From an uncultured Oscillospiraceae bacterium (lineage in GTDB: Bacteria > Bacillota > Clostridia > Oscillospirales > Oscillospiraceae): a stretch of 64,000 bases of DNA. A model generated the notes under the pieces. That model was not told the origin of the DNA. It saw only the letters and a list, made by a program, of their open reading frames with translations, and searched no databases. Positions 1-10,700 of the stretch are shown piece by piece (position 1 is the stretch's first letter; each line of letters opens with the position of its first letter). Where the stretch lies: NCBI GenBank assembly GCA_934667095.1, contig CAKULE010000012.1:15454-79453 (forward strand), given 5' to 3'. A program made the translations under genes and the position numbers.

Positions 1-144
1 CGCCCGCCGGTCCCCGTCGTCCGCCCGGGTCTTGAGCCGGATGCGGTTGAGGGAGGTAAAGGCGGTCTCCGTGGCGGAGAAGTAGGCGGAAAAGGCCACA
101 AGGATGATGATGGCTGCCAGCAGGGTAATACTGGTACTGTCCAT
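1..144 (-). CDS. CNNM/CorC (hemolysin-like) membrane protein, N-terminal fragment
   Basis: Only the first 48 codons lie in the window; the gene runs off the left edge. The start is the ATG at 144-142. The visible protein has a hydrophobic helix (about residues 7-22) followed by the motif FSATETAFTSLNRIRLK and an acidic/basic stretch. This is the usual opening of the DUF21/CNNM membrane domain found in CorC/YfjD-type proteins, a family linked to Mg2+ or Co2+ transport. The downstream CBS and CorC domains cannot be checked. It is transcribed away from clpB, with a good promoter at 185-213. The family call rests on the N-terminal motif alone, and no function is claimed. Confidence 0.72.
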   Translation of the reverse strand, partial: MDSTSITLLAAIIILVAFSAYFSATETAFTSLNRIRLKTRADDGDRRA

Positions 145-184
145 AAGGACGGATCAACTCAGCTTTCTATATAGAATGTTTTGC

Positions 185-213
185 AGTATACCACGAATCG
201 TGAAAATTTTCAA
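185..213 (-). promoter_or_regulatory. Sigma-A promoter for the CNNM/CorC gene
   Basis: Read on the minus strand: TTGAAA (213-208), a 17-bp spacer, and TATACT (190-185) with a TGG extended -10. It lies 41 bp upstream of the ATG at 144. Confidence 0.7.
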
Positions 214-243
214 CAGGGATCGGCATTTTCGCTTTGCCGGGTA

Positions 244-281
244 AAATAAAGAGCGCCCCGGCCGCAGCTGCGGCCGGGGCG
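244..281 (-). terminator. Intrinsic terminator of clpB
   Basis: A perfect 28-bp palindrome at 254-281 (arm CGCCCCGGCCGCAG) begins 13 bp after the clpB stop. On the minus strand it is followed by a T-rich tail (CTCTTTATTTT). Confidence 0.8.
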
Positions 282-293
282 TTCTGTTTTGGT

Positions 294-2888
<2,595 letters not shown>

Positions 2889-2982
2889 ACTATTCACTCC
2901 TCCCGGCCGCATGGGCCGTTCCTTTTATTCTGAGGATAGTATACCCCTTTACTGGGAAAAATCATGAACTCATTGTAAACAA

Positions 2983-3009
2983 TTAGCACTCTCACGCAGA
3001 GAGTGCTAA
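2983..3009. promoter_or_regulatory. CIRCE operator (HrcA binding site)
   Basis: Perfect CIRCE: TTAGCACTC (2983-2991), a 9-nt spacer, and GAGTGCTAA (3001-3009). It lies between the Rrf2 gene and clpB, both on the minus strand, so it controls clpB. A TATACT at 2943-2938 may be the clpB -10, but no convincing -35 is seen. Confidence 0.95.
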
Positions 3010-3020
3010 TTTCCTCCGAT

Positions 3021-3431
3021 TTACTTTAGGCTGCGGGCCACCAGATCGGCCAGCGTGACTCCGTCCACCACTTGAGAGACCGCCCGGTAGATCTCCTGCC
3101 ACAGTTCCACCGTGGCGCAGTCACTGCAGTGGGGGCAGAAGTCGCCGTCAGTGGCGCACTCCACCGGGGCCAGATCGCCCTCCAGCGGGCGTAGGATGTC
3201 GCCGGCGGTGTAGTCCTCCGGCGCGCGGGTCAGCAGGTAGCCGCCTCCGGCCCCCCGGACCGACCGCACCAGCCCCGCCCGGGACATGGGAGTCACGATC
3301 TGCTCCAGATATTTGTCGCTGATGCCCTGCCGCCGGGCCACGTCCCGGAGGGACACCGGCCGGCCCTCCTCCTGCTGAGCAAGGTCGATCATCAGGCGCA
3401 GGGCATAGCGCCCGCGGGTAGAAATTTTCAT
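3021..3431 (-). CDS. Rrf2-family transcriptional regulator with a four-cysteine cluster (IscR-like)
   Basis: A 136-residue winged-helix regulator. It opens with MKISTRGRYALRLMIDLA, the typical start of IscR/CymR/RsrR proteins. A recognition helix lies around 35-60 and the GGYLL wing follows. Cysteines at 92, 99, 102 and 105 stand where IscR carries its three Fe-S ligands, so an iron-sulfur cluster is likely, although this set has one extra cysteine and tighter spacing. The ATG at 3431 follows GGAGG by about 9 nt, and an upstream in-frame start was rejected for that reason. No iscS/iscU or cysteine genes adjoin it, so the target regulon cannot be read from context. Confidence 0.85.
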   Translation of the reverse strand: MKISTRGRYALRLMIDLAQQEEGRPVSLRDVARRQGISDKYLEQIVTPMSRAGLVRSVRGAGGGYLLTRAPEDYTAGDILRPLEGDLAPVECATDGDFCPHCSDCATVELWQEIYRAVSQVVDGVTLADLVARSLK

Positions 3432-3460
3432 CGGTCGGCCCTCCTTTTTCTTTGTTATAT

Positions 3461-3489
3461 AAAATACCACAATTCCGATGGGGATTCAA
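3461..3489 (-). promoter_or_regulatory. Promoter of the Rrf2 regulator
   Basis: Minus strand: TTGAAT (3489-3484), 17 bp, TATTTT (3466-3461) with a TGG extended -10, 30 bp before the ATG. Confidence 0.5.
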
Positions 3490-3563
3490 GGCGTTAGGCG
3501 TGAAATTTTTGTTCCGCCTCCTTGCATCTCCAGATTTTAGGGTGTCCCAGTTTCCCCCATTGA

Positions 3564-3620
3564 TAAGAGGATGGCTCATCCTCTTAACTCCGCCGGGCAC
3601 GTCCTGCAAAAATTTGCAGG
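3564..3620 (+). promoter_or_regulatory. Two-hairpin 5' leader of the S-layer gene (copy 1)
   Basis: Hairpin 1 has a 9-10-bp stem with arm AAGAGGATG (3565-3573), loop GCT and arm CATCCTCTT (3577-3585). Hairpin 2 is CCTGCAAA (3603-3610), AA, TTTGCAGG (3613-3620). The ribosome binding site (3631-3638) and ATG (3649) follow. A second copy with the same first hairpin lies at 63924-63976. Confidence 0.8.
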
Positions 3621-3648
3621 AAAAATGTAAAAAGGAGGAAAATTCCAA

Positions 3649-6123
3649 ATGAGAAATCTGAAGAAGATTCTCGCGCTGGTGCTGTCTCTGATGATGGTCC
3701 TGTCCGTCATGGTGACCGCCAGCGCCACGGACTTTGCTGATGATGCAGACATCACCAACAAAGAGGCCGTGGAGGTCATGAGCGCCCTCGGTATCCTGAG
3801 CGGCTCTCAGGGCAAATTCGCCCCCAAGGGCACCCTGACCCGTGAGCAGGCTGCCAAGATCATCGCCTTTGTCAAGCTGGGCGCCGACACCGACGCTCTG
3901 CTGAAGGGCACCGGCTCCGCCCTGTTTGCCGACGTCACCAGCGGCTGGGCCTATGACTACATCAGCTACTGCGCCAACGAGGGCATCATCTCCGGCTACA
4001 CCGTGAACGGCGCCAAGAACTTTGGCCCCAAGGGCACCCTGACCGGCTATCAGTTCGGCAAGATGGTGCTGGTCGCCGCCGGCATCGAGGGCACCTACAC
4101 CGGCTCCGGCTGGGAGGTCAACGTGGCCACCACTCTGAAGAAGGCCAACCTGCTGACCGGTCTGGAGACTCTCGTGCTCTCCGCCAACATCACCCGTGAG
4201 CAGGCCGCTCAGCTGGCTCTCAACGCCATGACCCATGTCCCCGGCGGCAGCACGATTTATACTGTGAACGGCGTTGAGTTCGACAACCTCAAGGATGCCG
4301 CTATCTACGCCACTCTGGTCAACGAGCCCGTCGTCCCGAGCACTTCCGTTGCTGGCTCTCTGGCTAACACCGTGTACGGCCTCTCCCGCGATGACACCAC
4401 CACCGACGCCTATGGCCGCGCCCAGAACGTCTGGACCGCCACCAAGGTCGGCACCCAGCCCGTCGTCGTTAAGTACGTCACCGAGACCCCCGTTCTGACC
4501 TATGATGCTCCCGTCACCAGCGCTGACCTGTATGCCGATCTGGGCCTGAAGGCCGATCTGGCTGCCGACAGCATCACTGTCAAGGTCGATAACGTCGCCG
4601 AGGGCGGGACCGGCAACAGCTACGCCACCTTTACCGTCACCGAGAAGGGCACTGCTCTTCTGGGCGCTGAGGGCCAGACCATCGAGGTCTACAAGACCGG
4701 CACCGATACCTACAAGGCCGTTCTGGTCAGCACCGTCTATGCCTCTGTTGCCTCCGTCAATGCGGCTGGCGACACTGTCTCCGTGACCGGTTACGAGGCT
4801 TTCAAGGCCTCCGGCTACAAGGCCAACGACAAGGTCCTGCTGACCTTTGCTTACAATGGCTCTAAAAAGGTCATCAACAGCATGGAGAAGGTCGAGACCT
4901 TCACCGGCACTCTGACCAGCTACACCAAGAACAACGTGTTCTCCATCAACGGCAAGGCTTACGAGGCTTCCGCCATCACTGGCGCTGACAAAACCGCCAC
5001 TCTTGCCGCCGTCAAGGGCTTCATGGGCGTTGAGAAGGCCTACGGTCTGGATAAGGCCGGCCGCATCCTGTACGTCACCGATCCCACCGGCGATGCTCCC
5101 GTCGTTCCCACCAACTACGCTGTGGTGCTGGACGCCAACGTGGTTGTGAAGACCACCGCCGCTGTGTGGCCCTCCACTGCGACCACCACCACTGTCACCG
5201 CTCAGATTCAGGTTCTGCTGTCTGACGGCACCGTGGCTGTCTGGGATGTGCCCGTCACCCTGGCCAAGAACGCCATCACCGATGCAGTCAAGGGCGATGT
5301 TCCCGCCAACAACTACTATGTGGCTACCGCCGGCAAGAACGTTGTTCTGGGCACTTACACCGACGACAGCGGCACTGCCTCCACCTTCAAGACCGCTCTG
5401 AAGAACGGCTTGACCACCGTCTACACCTACGCCAACGAGGCTCTGGTGTCTGCTGTTGCTGACCTCACCGGCTCCGAGACCGCCAGCGCTGCTGCTCTGT
5501 ACACCACCACTGGCAACGTGACCAAGACCACCTATGCGCAGGGCGGCGTTATCTTCAACAACAACACCGTGTTCGTCCTGAAGAATAGTCTGGGCAACAT
5601 CGTTGTCAAGACTGGTCTGACCGCTCTGGAGGCCACCACCATTGGCTCCGGTGTTAAGGTTGTCGTTGACGTTGCTTACGATGGCAAGGATGTTGCCAAC
5701 AACGTGAACGTTGCCAAGGTTGTTTTCGCTCAGGATAGCACCTTCGGCGGCAGCTCTGCTGTTGATACCAACGACTACGTGCTGGTGGACGGCGACTACA
5801 CCACCTCCGTGGACGCTGAGGGCAAGCCTGTCTACACCTACACCTACACCAAGGCTGACGGTTCTGTGGGCACTGTCGCGGCTTCCAAGGATCTGACCAC
5901 CGGCATTTACGTCCTGAAGACCGACGGCACCCTCAATGAGACTGCCGTTACCACCACCAAGTCCGACATCGGCATCGTCAGCGGCACTACCGTGTACGTT
6001 GGCACCACCGCTATGACCACCACTGCCAAGACCGTGGTCGTCGGCGGCGAGCTGGTGAAGGGCGCCAAGGCTTACGTTGTCTCCGTTGATAACGTGATCA
6101 GCCTGGCCTTCATCGTGGAGTAA
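3649..6123 (+). CDS. SLH-domain surface protein, probable major S-layer protein
   Basis: 824 residues. A signal peptide (about 1-26, ending ASA) is followed by three SLH repeats (about 28-75, 85-140, 150-195) with the usual FADV..YI and TREQAAK/LTGYQ motifs, which bind secondary cell-wall polymer. The rest (about 200-824) is Thr/Val/Ala/Asp-rich, beta-like, without cysteine-rich or catalytic motifs, and I recognise no family in it. Codon use differs from its neighbours: many GCT, GTT and CGC codons and almost no CGG, the pattern of a very highly expressed gene. Together with the strong GGAGG site, the structured leader and a strong terminator, this suggests the main S-layer subunit. It could instead be one of several SLH surface proteins. 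Confidence 0.85.
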   Translation: MRNLKKILALVLSLMMVLSVMVTASATDFADDADITNKEAVEVMSALGILSGSQGKFAPKGTLTREQAAKIIAFVKLGADTDALLKGTGSALFADVTSGWAYDYISYCANEGIISGYTVNGAKNFGPKGTLTGYQFGKMVLVAAGIEGTYTGSGWEVNVATTLKKANLLTGLETLVLSANITREQAAQLALNAMTHVPGGSTIYTVNGVEFDNLKDAAIYATLVNEPVVPSTSVAGSLANTVYGLSRDDTTTDAYGRAQNVWTATKVGTQPVVVKYVTETPVLTYDAPVTSADLYADLGLKADLAADSITVKVDNVAEGGTGNSYATFTVTEKGTALLGAEGQTIEVYKTGTDTYKAVLVSTVYASVASVNAAGDTVSVTGYEAFKASGYKANDKVLLTFAYNGSKKVINSMEKVETFTGTLTSYTKNNVFSINGKAYEASAITGADKTATLAAVKGFMGVEKAYGLDKAGRILYVTDPTGDAPVVPTNYAVVLDANVVVKTTAAVWPSTATTTTVTAQIQVLLSDGTVAVWDVPVTLAKNAITDAVKGDVPANNYYVATAGKNVVLGTYTDDSGTASTFKTALKNGLTTVYTYANEALVSAVADLTGSETASAAALYTTTGNVTKTTYAQGGVIFNNNTVFVLKNSLGNIVVKTGLTALEATTIGSGVKVVVDVAYDGKDVANNVNVAKVVFAQDSTFGGSSAVDTNDYVLVDGDYTTSVDAEGKPVYTYTYTKADGSVGTVAASKDLTTGIYVLKTDGTLNETAVTTTKSDIGIVSGTTVYVGTTAMTTTAKTVVVGGELVKGAKAYVVSVDNVISLAFIVE

Positions 6124-6147
6124 ATCTCCCTTCGCACAATCCCACCC

Positions 6148-6181
6148 AACCCGGGCGGCCCAGATGGGCCGCCCGGGTTTT
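6148..6181. terminator. Bidirectional terminator between the S-layer gene and murE
   Basis: Stem AACCCGGGCGGCCC (6148-6161), loop AGAT, then the complementary arm running into GGGTTTT. The murE stop codon (6182-6180) overlaps the end of the stem. Confidence 0.85.
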
Positions 6182-7562
6182 ATGCTTCTCTCCCGCGAAA
6201 ATAATCCTCCACCACCGCCCGCTCCGAGAAGGGGATGCGCCGCCCGGACACCTCCATGTACCCTTCGTGGCCCTTACCCAGCAGGGCCACCACGTCGCCA
6301 GGCCGGGCCATATCCAGGGCGCGGCGGATGGCCGCCGCCCGGTCGGGGACGATGACGTGGGGCAGGTCAGGCATGGCCGCGGCGATCTGGGCGCAGATGG
6401 CCGCCGGGTCCTCGCTGCGGGGGTTGTCGGCGGTGAGGACGGCAAAGTCCGCGCCCCCGGCCGCCGCCCGGGCCAGATCGTGCCGCCGCATGGGCGGGCG
6501 GTCGCCCCCGGCGCCGAACACGGCGATGATCCGCCCGCAGGGCCGCAGGGCGGACAGCAGGGACCGCATGGCCGCGCCGTTGTGGGCGTAGTCGATGACC
6601 ACGGAGAAAGGCGCGGGGACGGGGCAGAGCTCGCACCGGCCGGGGACCCGGCAGGCGGCCAGCCCGGCGGCGATGGCACCCTCCCCCACCCCCAGTGCCC
6701 GGGCTGCGGCGATGGCGGCCCGGGCATTTTCACCGTTGAAAGTCCCCGGCATAGGGACGGTGAAGGGGCCAACCTCTGTGGTGAGGCCCGCGCCCCGGCG
6801 GATGGGCAGGGGCTCGATGGCCCGGGCGGCGGGGGCCTGCGCGGCCATAAGGGGCCAGGCGGGGTCGGCGGTGTTGCCCAGCGCCAGCCTGCACTGGCGG
6901 AACAGGGCGGCCTTGCAGGCGCGGTACTCCGCCAGATCCGCGTGCTCGCCGGGGCCGATGTGGTCCGGCGAAAGATTCAGGAACAGGGCGATCTCAAAGG
7001 TGAGCCCCGCCAGCCGGTGGAGCTTCATGGCCTGACTGGAGGCCTCCATCACCACGTGGGTGGCCCCGGCGTCCGCCATGCGGCGCAGGAGGGCGTGGAG
7101 GGCGATGGGCTCCGGGGTAGTGTTGGCGGCGGGGGCCAGCTGCTCCCGGCCGAGGAAGGCCCCCAGCGTGCCGATCATGCCCACGGTGCGGCCGCCGGCC
7201 AGCAGGATGTCCCGCAGCATGCAGGCAGTGGTGGTCTTGCCCTTGGTGCCTGTGACGGCGATGAGAGTCATGGCGTCCCCCGGGCGGCCATAGAAGGCCG
7301 CGGCCATGCGGGCCAGCGCCTCCCGGGGCTCCGGGGAGGTCAGCACGGGGACGGGGGCCCCCACCGCCCCGGCGCAGAGGACCGCGGCGGCCCCCCGGGC
7401 CACGGCCTCCGGCATGTAGTCTCTGCCGTCGGCCCGGGCCCCCTTCAGCGCCGCGAACAGCGCGCCGGGAGTCACCTCCGTGCTCCGGCAGGCAAGGGCG
7501 GTGATCTCCGCCTCGGCAGAGCAATCAAGGCCGGCGGCAGCGGCCAGCTCAGTCAGCTTCAT
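6180..7562 (-). CDS. murE: UDP-MurNAc-tripeptide synthetase, meso-DAP type (MurE)
   Basis: A 460-residue Mur ligase that adds the third amino acid to UDP-MurNAc-L-Ala-D-Glu in the cytoplasm. Visible: the N-terminal UDP-binding domain; ATP loop TGTKGKTT (104-111); TTPEP (148-152); MEASSQAM (172-179); DYAHN (324-328); and in the C-terminal domain DNPRSEDP (379-386). The DNPR motif is the established mark of meso-diaminopimelate specificity. GKGHE (429-433) is also intact. The start at 7562 has AAAGGAG 8 nt upstream. It stands alone between two SLH genes rather than in a division/cell-wall cluster, and a second, divergent MurE-like gene lies at 11513-13042. Confidence 0.93.
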   Translation of the reverse strand: MKLTELAAAAGLDCSAEAEITALACRSTEVTPGALFAALKGARADGRDYMPEAVARGAAAVLCAGAVGAPVPVLTSPEPREALARMAAAFYGRPGDAMTLIAVTGTKGKTTTACMLRDILLAGGRTVGMIGTLGAFLGREQLAPAANTTPEPIALHALLRRMADAGATHVVMEASSQAMKLHRLAGLTFEIALFLNLSPDHIGPGEHADLAEYRACKAALFRQCRLALGNTADPAWPLMAAQAPAARAIEPLPIRRGAGLTTEVGPFTVPMPGTFNGENARAAIAAARALGVGEGAIAAGLAACRVPGRCELCPVPAPFSVVIDYAHNGAAMRSLLSALRPCGRIIAVFGAGGDRPPMRRHDLARAAAGGADFAVLTADNPRSEDPAAICAQIAAAMPDLPHVIVPDRAAAIRRALDMARPGDVVALLGKGHEGYMEVSGRRIPFSERAVVEDYFRGREA

Positions 7563-7676
7563 GGACAGCGCTCCTTTCCGTGTCAGTCTATGCGGAGAGG
7601 GGCGTTTGTGCGATTTGAACCGAATATTATTCACACTAAACGGGCTATATCACCGATTATTTGTATAAATATACGA

Positions 7677-7705
7677 TTGACTATGAATAACTTCCGCGAT
7701 ATACT
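7677..7705 (+). promoter_or_regulatory. Promoter of the SLH-M14 peptidase gene
   Basis: TTGACT (7677-7682), 17-bp spacer, TATACT (7700-7705), 66 bp upstream of the ATG at 7772. The leader between them shows no clear further structure. Confidence 0.75.
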
Positions 7706-7771
7706 TTAGTACATCACAACGCCTCCCGGGTACGCGAGCTGAGACCAAGGGCAGAGCAGAAGGAGAACACT

Positions 7772-10700
7772 ATGAAGCACAAGACACACACACCGAGCAA
7801 AGCGCTGGCCTTTCTGCTGGCCCTGCTGATGACGCTGTCGCTGGCGGTCACCTCCGCCGGGGCAGTGAGCGTGGAAACACTGAACCCTGTGGACGATCCC
7901 CTACTGGGGACGAAATTTGACGTGGATGCGGTCATCTCTCTGGTGGCCGGAGAGGACGGACAGGACATCAGCCTGACCATTCCCGTCAGCGGTGTGAGCA
8001 AAGCCGCGCTGGCCGCCGCCGTAGAGGCCGGGAGCGTGGAGCTCTCTCTGCTGAAGGACCACAGCAAGCCCTACGTGAATGAAGAGCTCTATCCCTACGG
8101 CACTGAGGGCGGCGCGCTGGCCGACTGGCTCACCCAGGACGGCAGCGCCCAGTTCACCGACGTGACCGTGGCCGTCGCCGGCACCGACGCCGCCCCGGCA
8201 CTGGCCGTCAGCTTCCACGTGAACAACTACTTCTACTCCACCAACTGGCGCACCGGCGAGACCAGCGTGGATTACAGCGTGCCCCACACCAACGGCGGCT
8301 ACTACATGGACGTGTGCGGCTACTTCGATCTCACCGCCCAGATCAGCGGCGAGACCGTGGGCTCCGCCCCCGTGAAGGTGGCCCCCTATGAGAAGTTCAA
8401 CACCATGTGGGAGATCTACAAGGAGCTGGAGGCCATCGAGGCCACCGGCACCGCCAACGGCCTGTATGTGAAGAAGCTGTCCATGGGCCAGTCCACCGCC
8501 GGCCGGGATATGCCCTACCTCATCGTGGCCGACAGCCAGAGCAGCGTGGAGGCCTGGCTCAAGCTGACCCAGGCGGCTGAGGCTGACCCCGATGGCGTGC
8601 TGGCCAAGCTGGCCGCCGGTCAGCTGGACGACATCCGGGTGCCCGTAATGTACTCCAACATCCACTCCAACGAGACCGCCGCCACCGACGGCGTGCTGGA
8701 CTTTGCCAAGATGATCGTCAGTGAGAAGACCATCTCCTACAAGGTGCTCACCGGCTTCACCGCCGAGGGCGAGGCCGAACTGGCCAAGGAGCTGGGCCCT
8801 GTGGGCGAGGCCGGCAGCGTAGCCGTCCCCGATTTGGTGAAGGACAAGGCCACCTATCTGGGCTACCTCACCGTGGACAACAACGGCCTGTCCGGCAAGG
8901 TCAATCTTGAGAAGTACTACACCATGGAGACCGAGACCGTCAACGTGAAGGATGAGCTGCTGTCCGACGTGTTCTTCCTTCTGGTCCCCGAGGAGAACGT
9001 GGACGGCCGGACCTACCTGACCCGGCACTCCTCCAACGGCTACGACCTGAACCGGGACAATTCCTTCCAGACCACCTCTGAGACCGCCAACATGCAGCAG
9101 CTGATCGCCGCGTACAACCCCGTGTCCTTTGCGGAGTTCCACGGCCGGGTAAAGGCCTTCCAGTGCGAGCCCTGCGATCCCCCCCACGAGCCCAACTTTG
9201 AGTACGACCTGCTGGCCGAGCACTTGATCAGCGGCGGCGAGGCCCTCGGCATCGCGGCGGCTGCCAACAACGACGGCTACAACAGCTACGTCATCCCTCA
9301 GCGGGACTATCTCACCTACACCGGTGAGGGCGCCGAGACCTACTGGGAAGATCCTTGGGACGACATGTCCACCAGCTACACCCCCCAGTTCGCCATGCTG
9401 CAGGGCACCGTGGCCTACACCGTGGAGCTGCCTGCCTACTGCGATGAGACCGCACAGGCCGTCCAGTACGGCATCCTCGGTCAGGCCGCCTACGTGGCCG
9501 CCGAGAAGCTCGGCTACCTCACCGCCCAGACCAAGATCTATCAGCGGGGCGTCCACAACCTGAACTCCGACGCTTTTGATCTGGTGGGCCAGTGGCTGTG
9601 CGACCAGAACGACGTGGAGGGCGCGGAGATGGACCTGTTCCGGCCCGAGTTCACCGGCGAGGGCGAGAACGGCAACTTCTACCCTGAGTGCTACATCATC
9701 CCGCTGGACGGCGTGAACCAGAGCAACCTGCAGGCCGCCGCCGACATGATGGAGTGGCTCACGAGAAACGACGTGAAGGTCAATGTGACCGAAAAGGAAT
9801 TCACCTATGACGGCGTCACCTACCCCGCGGGCACCCTCATCGTGTCCATGTATCAGGCCAAACGGAGCGTGGCCAACGGCGCGCTCTACGATGGTACCCT
9901 CATCAACTCCTGGACCGTCCTCTACTCCGAGGGCATCACCTCCTTCGGCGCCACCCGGGGCTTCGACGTGGTCACCGTGGCCAAGCCCGCCGTGTATGAG
10001 ACCATCGCCGCCGTCTGCGGCCCCGACATGGATCATGACGACGCCGTGGCCTACGTCAAGACCATCGCCTCCTATTTCTCCGGCGTGAAGGGCAAGGACG
10101 TCATCATCTCCAACGCCTCCGAGGACTCCACCGCCGCCGTCAACACCCTGCTGAAGGCGGGCAAGACCGTGGGCATGGTCACCGAGGGCCAGTATGTGGG
10201 CGACTTCATCTGCTCCTATGCCGACTACCTCTCTGTCGCCGGCAAGTACCTCATCACCGGCACCGGCGTCTCCGCCGCCGATGTGACCGCCAAGGTCATC
10301 GGCAAGTCCCCCGTAGTCTATGTGCCCGGCGTCCCCGCTGAGAGCTCCAGCGGCTTCCTCTACACCGCGCAGATCGGCAGCGCCGCCGCGTGGAACTATG
10401 ACAACGCCGCCATGGCCCTCATGGGCTTCACCGTCACCGAGGACGTCTCCAAGGCTGACGCCGTGGTGGGCGCCTCCAAGCTGACCGACGCCGTGAAGGA
10501 GGCCGTGAAGTCCGGCCTGCCCTATCTGGGCTACACTGCCCAGGCGGCCGCCGACCTCGTCCCCGGCACCGTGCGCACCGGCCTCAGCGGCGCCATGGAC
10601 TGCCTGACCTTCGTGACCTATCCCACCCAGTCTCTGGTGAACGCCAGCTATGTCTCCGACGGCGACGACACCCTCTATGCCTACGGCCTCGGCTACTTCT

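Noticed and set aside
2920..2980. A sigma-A promoter for clpB
   Set aside because: A good TATACT is present at 2943-2938, but no acceptable -35 lies 16-18 bp upstream, so only the -10 is mentioned.
2983..3009. The inverted repeat as a terminator of the Rrf2 gene
   Set aside because: No T run follows on either strand, and the sequence is the exact CIRCE motif.
3547..3558. CCAGTTTCCCYC shared with 63819-63830 as a common S-layer upstream element
   Set aside because: The distance to the conserved hairpin differs greatly (18 against about 105 bases), so it is probably chance in C/T-rich DNA.
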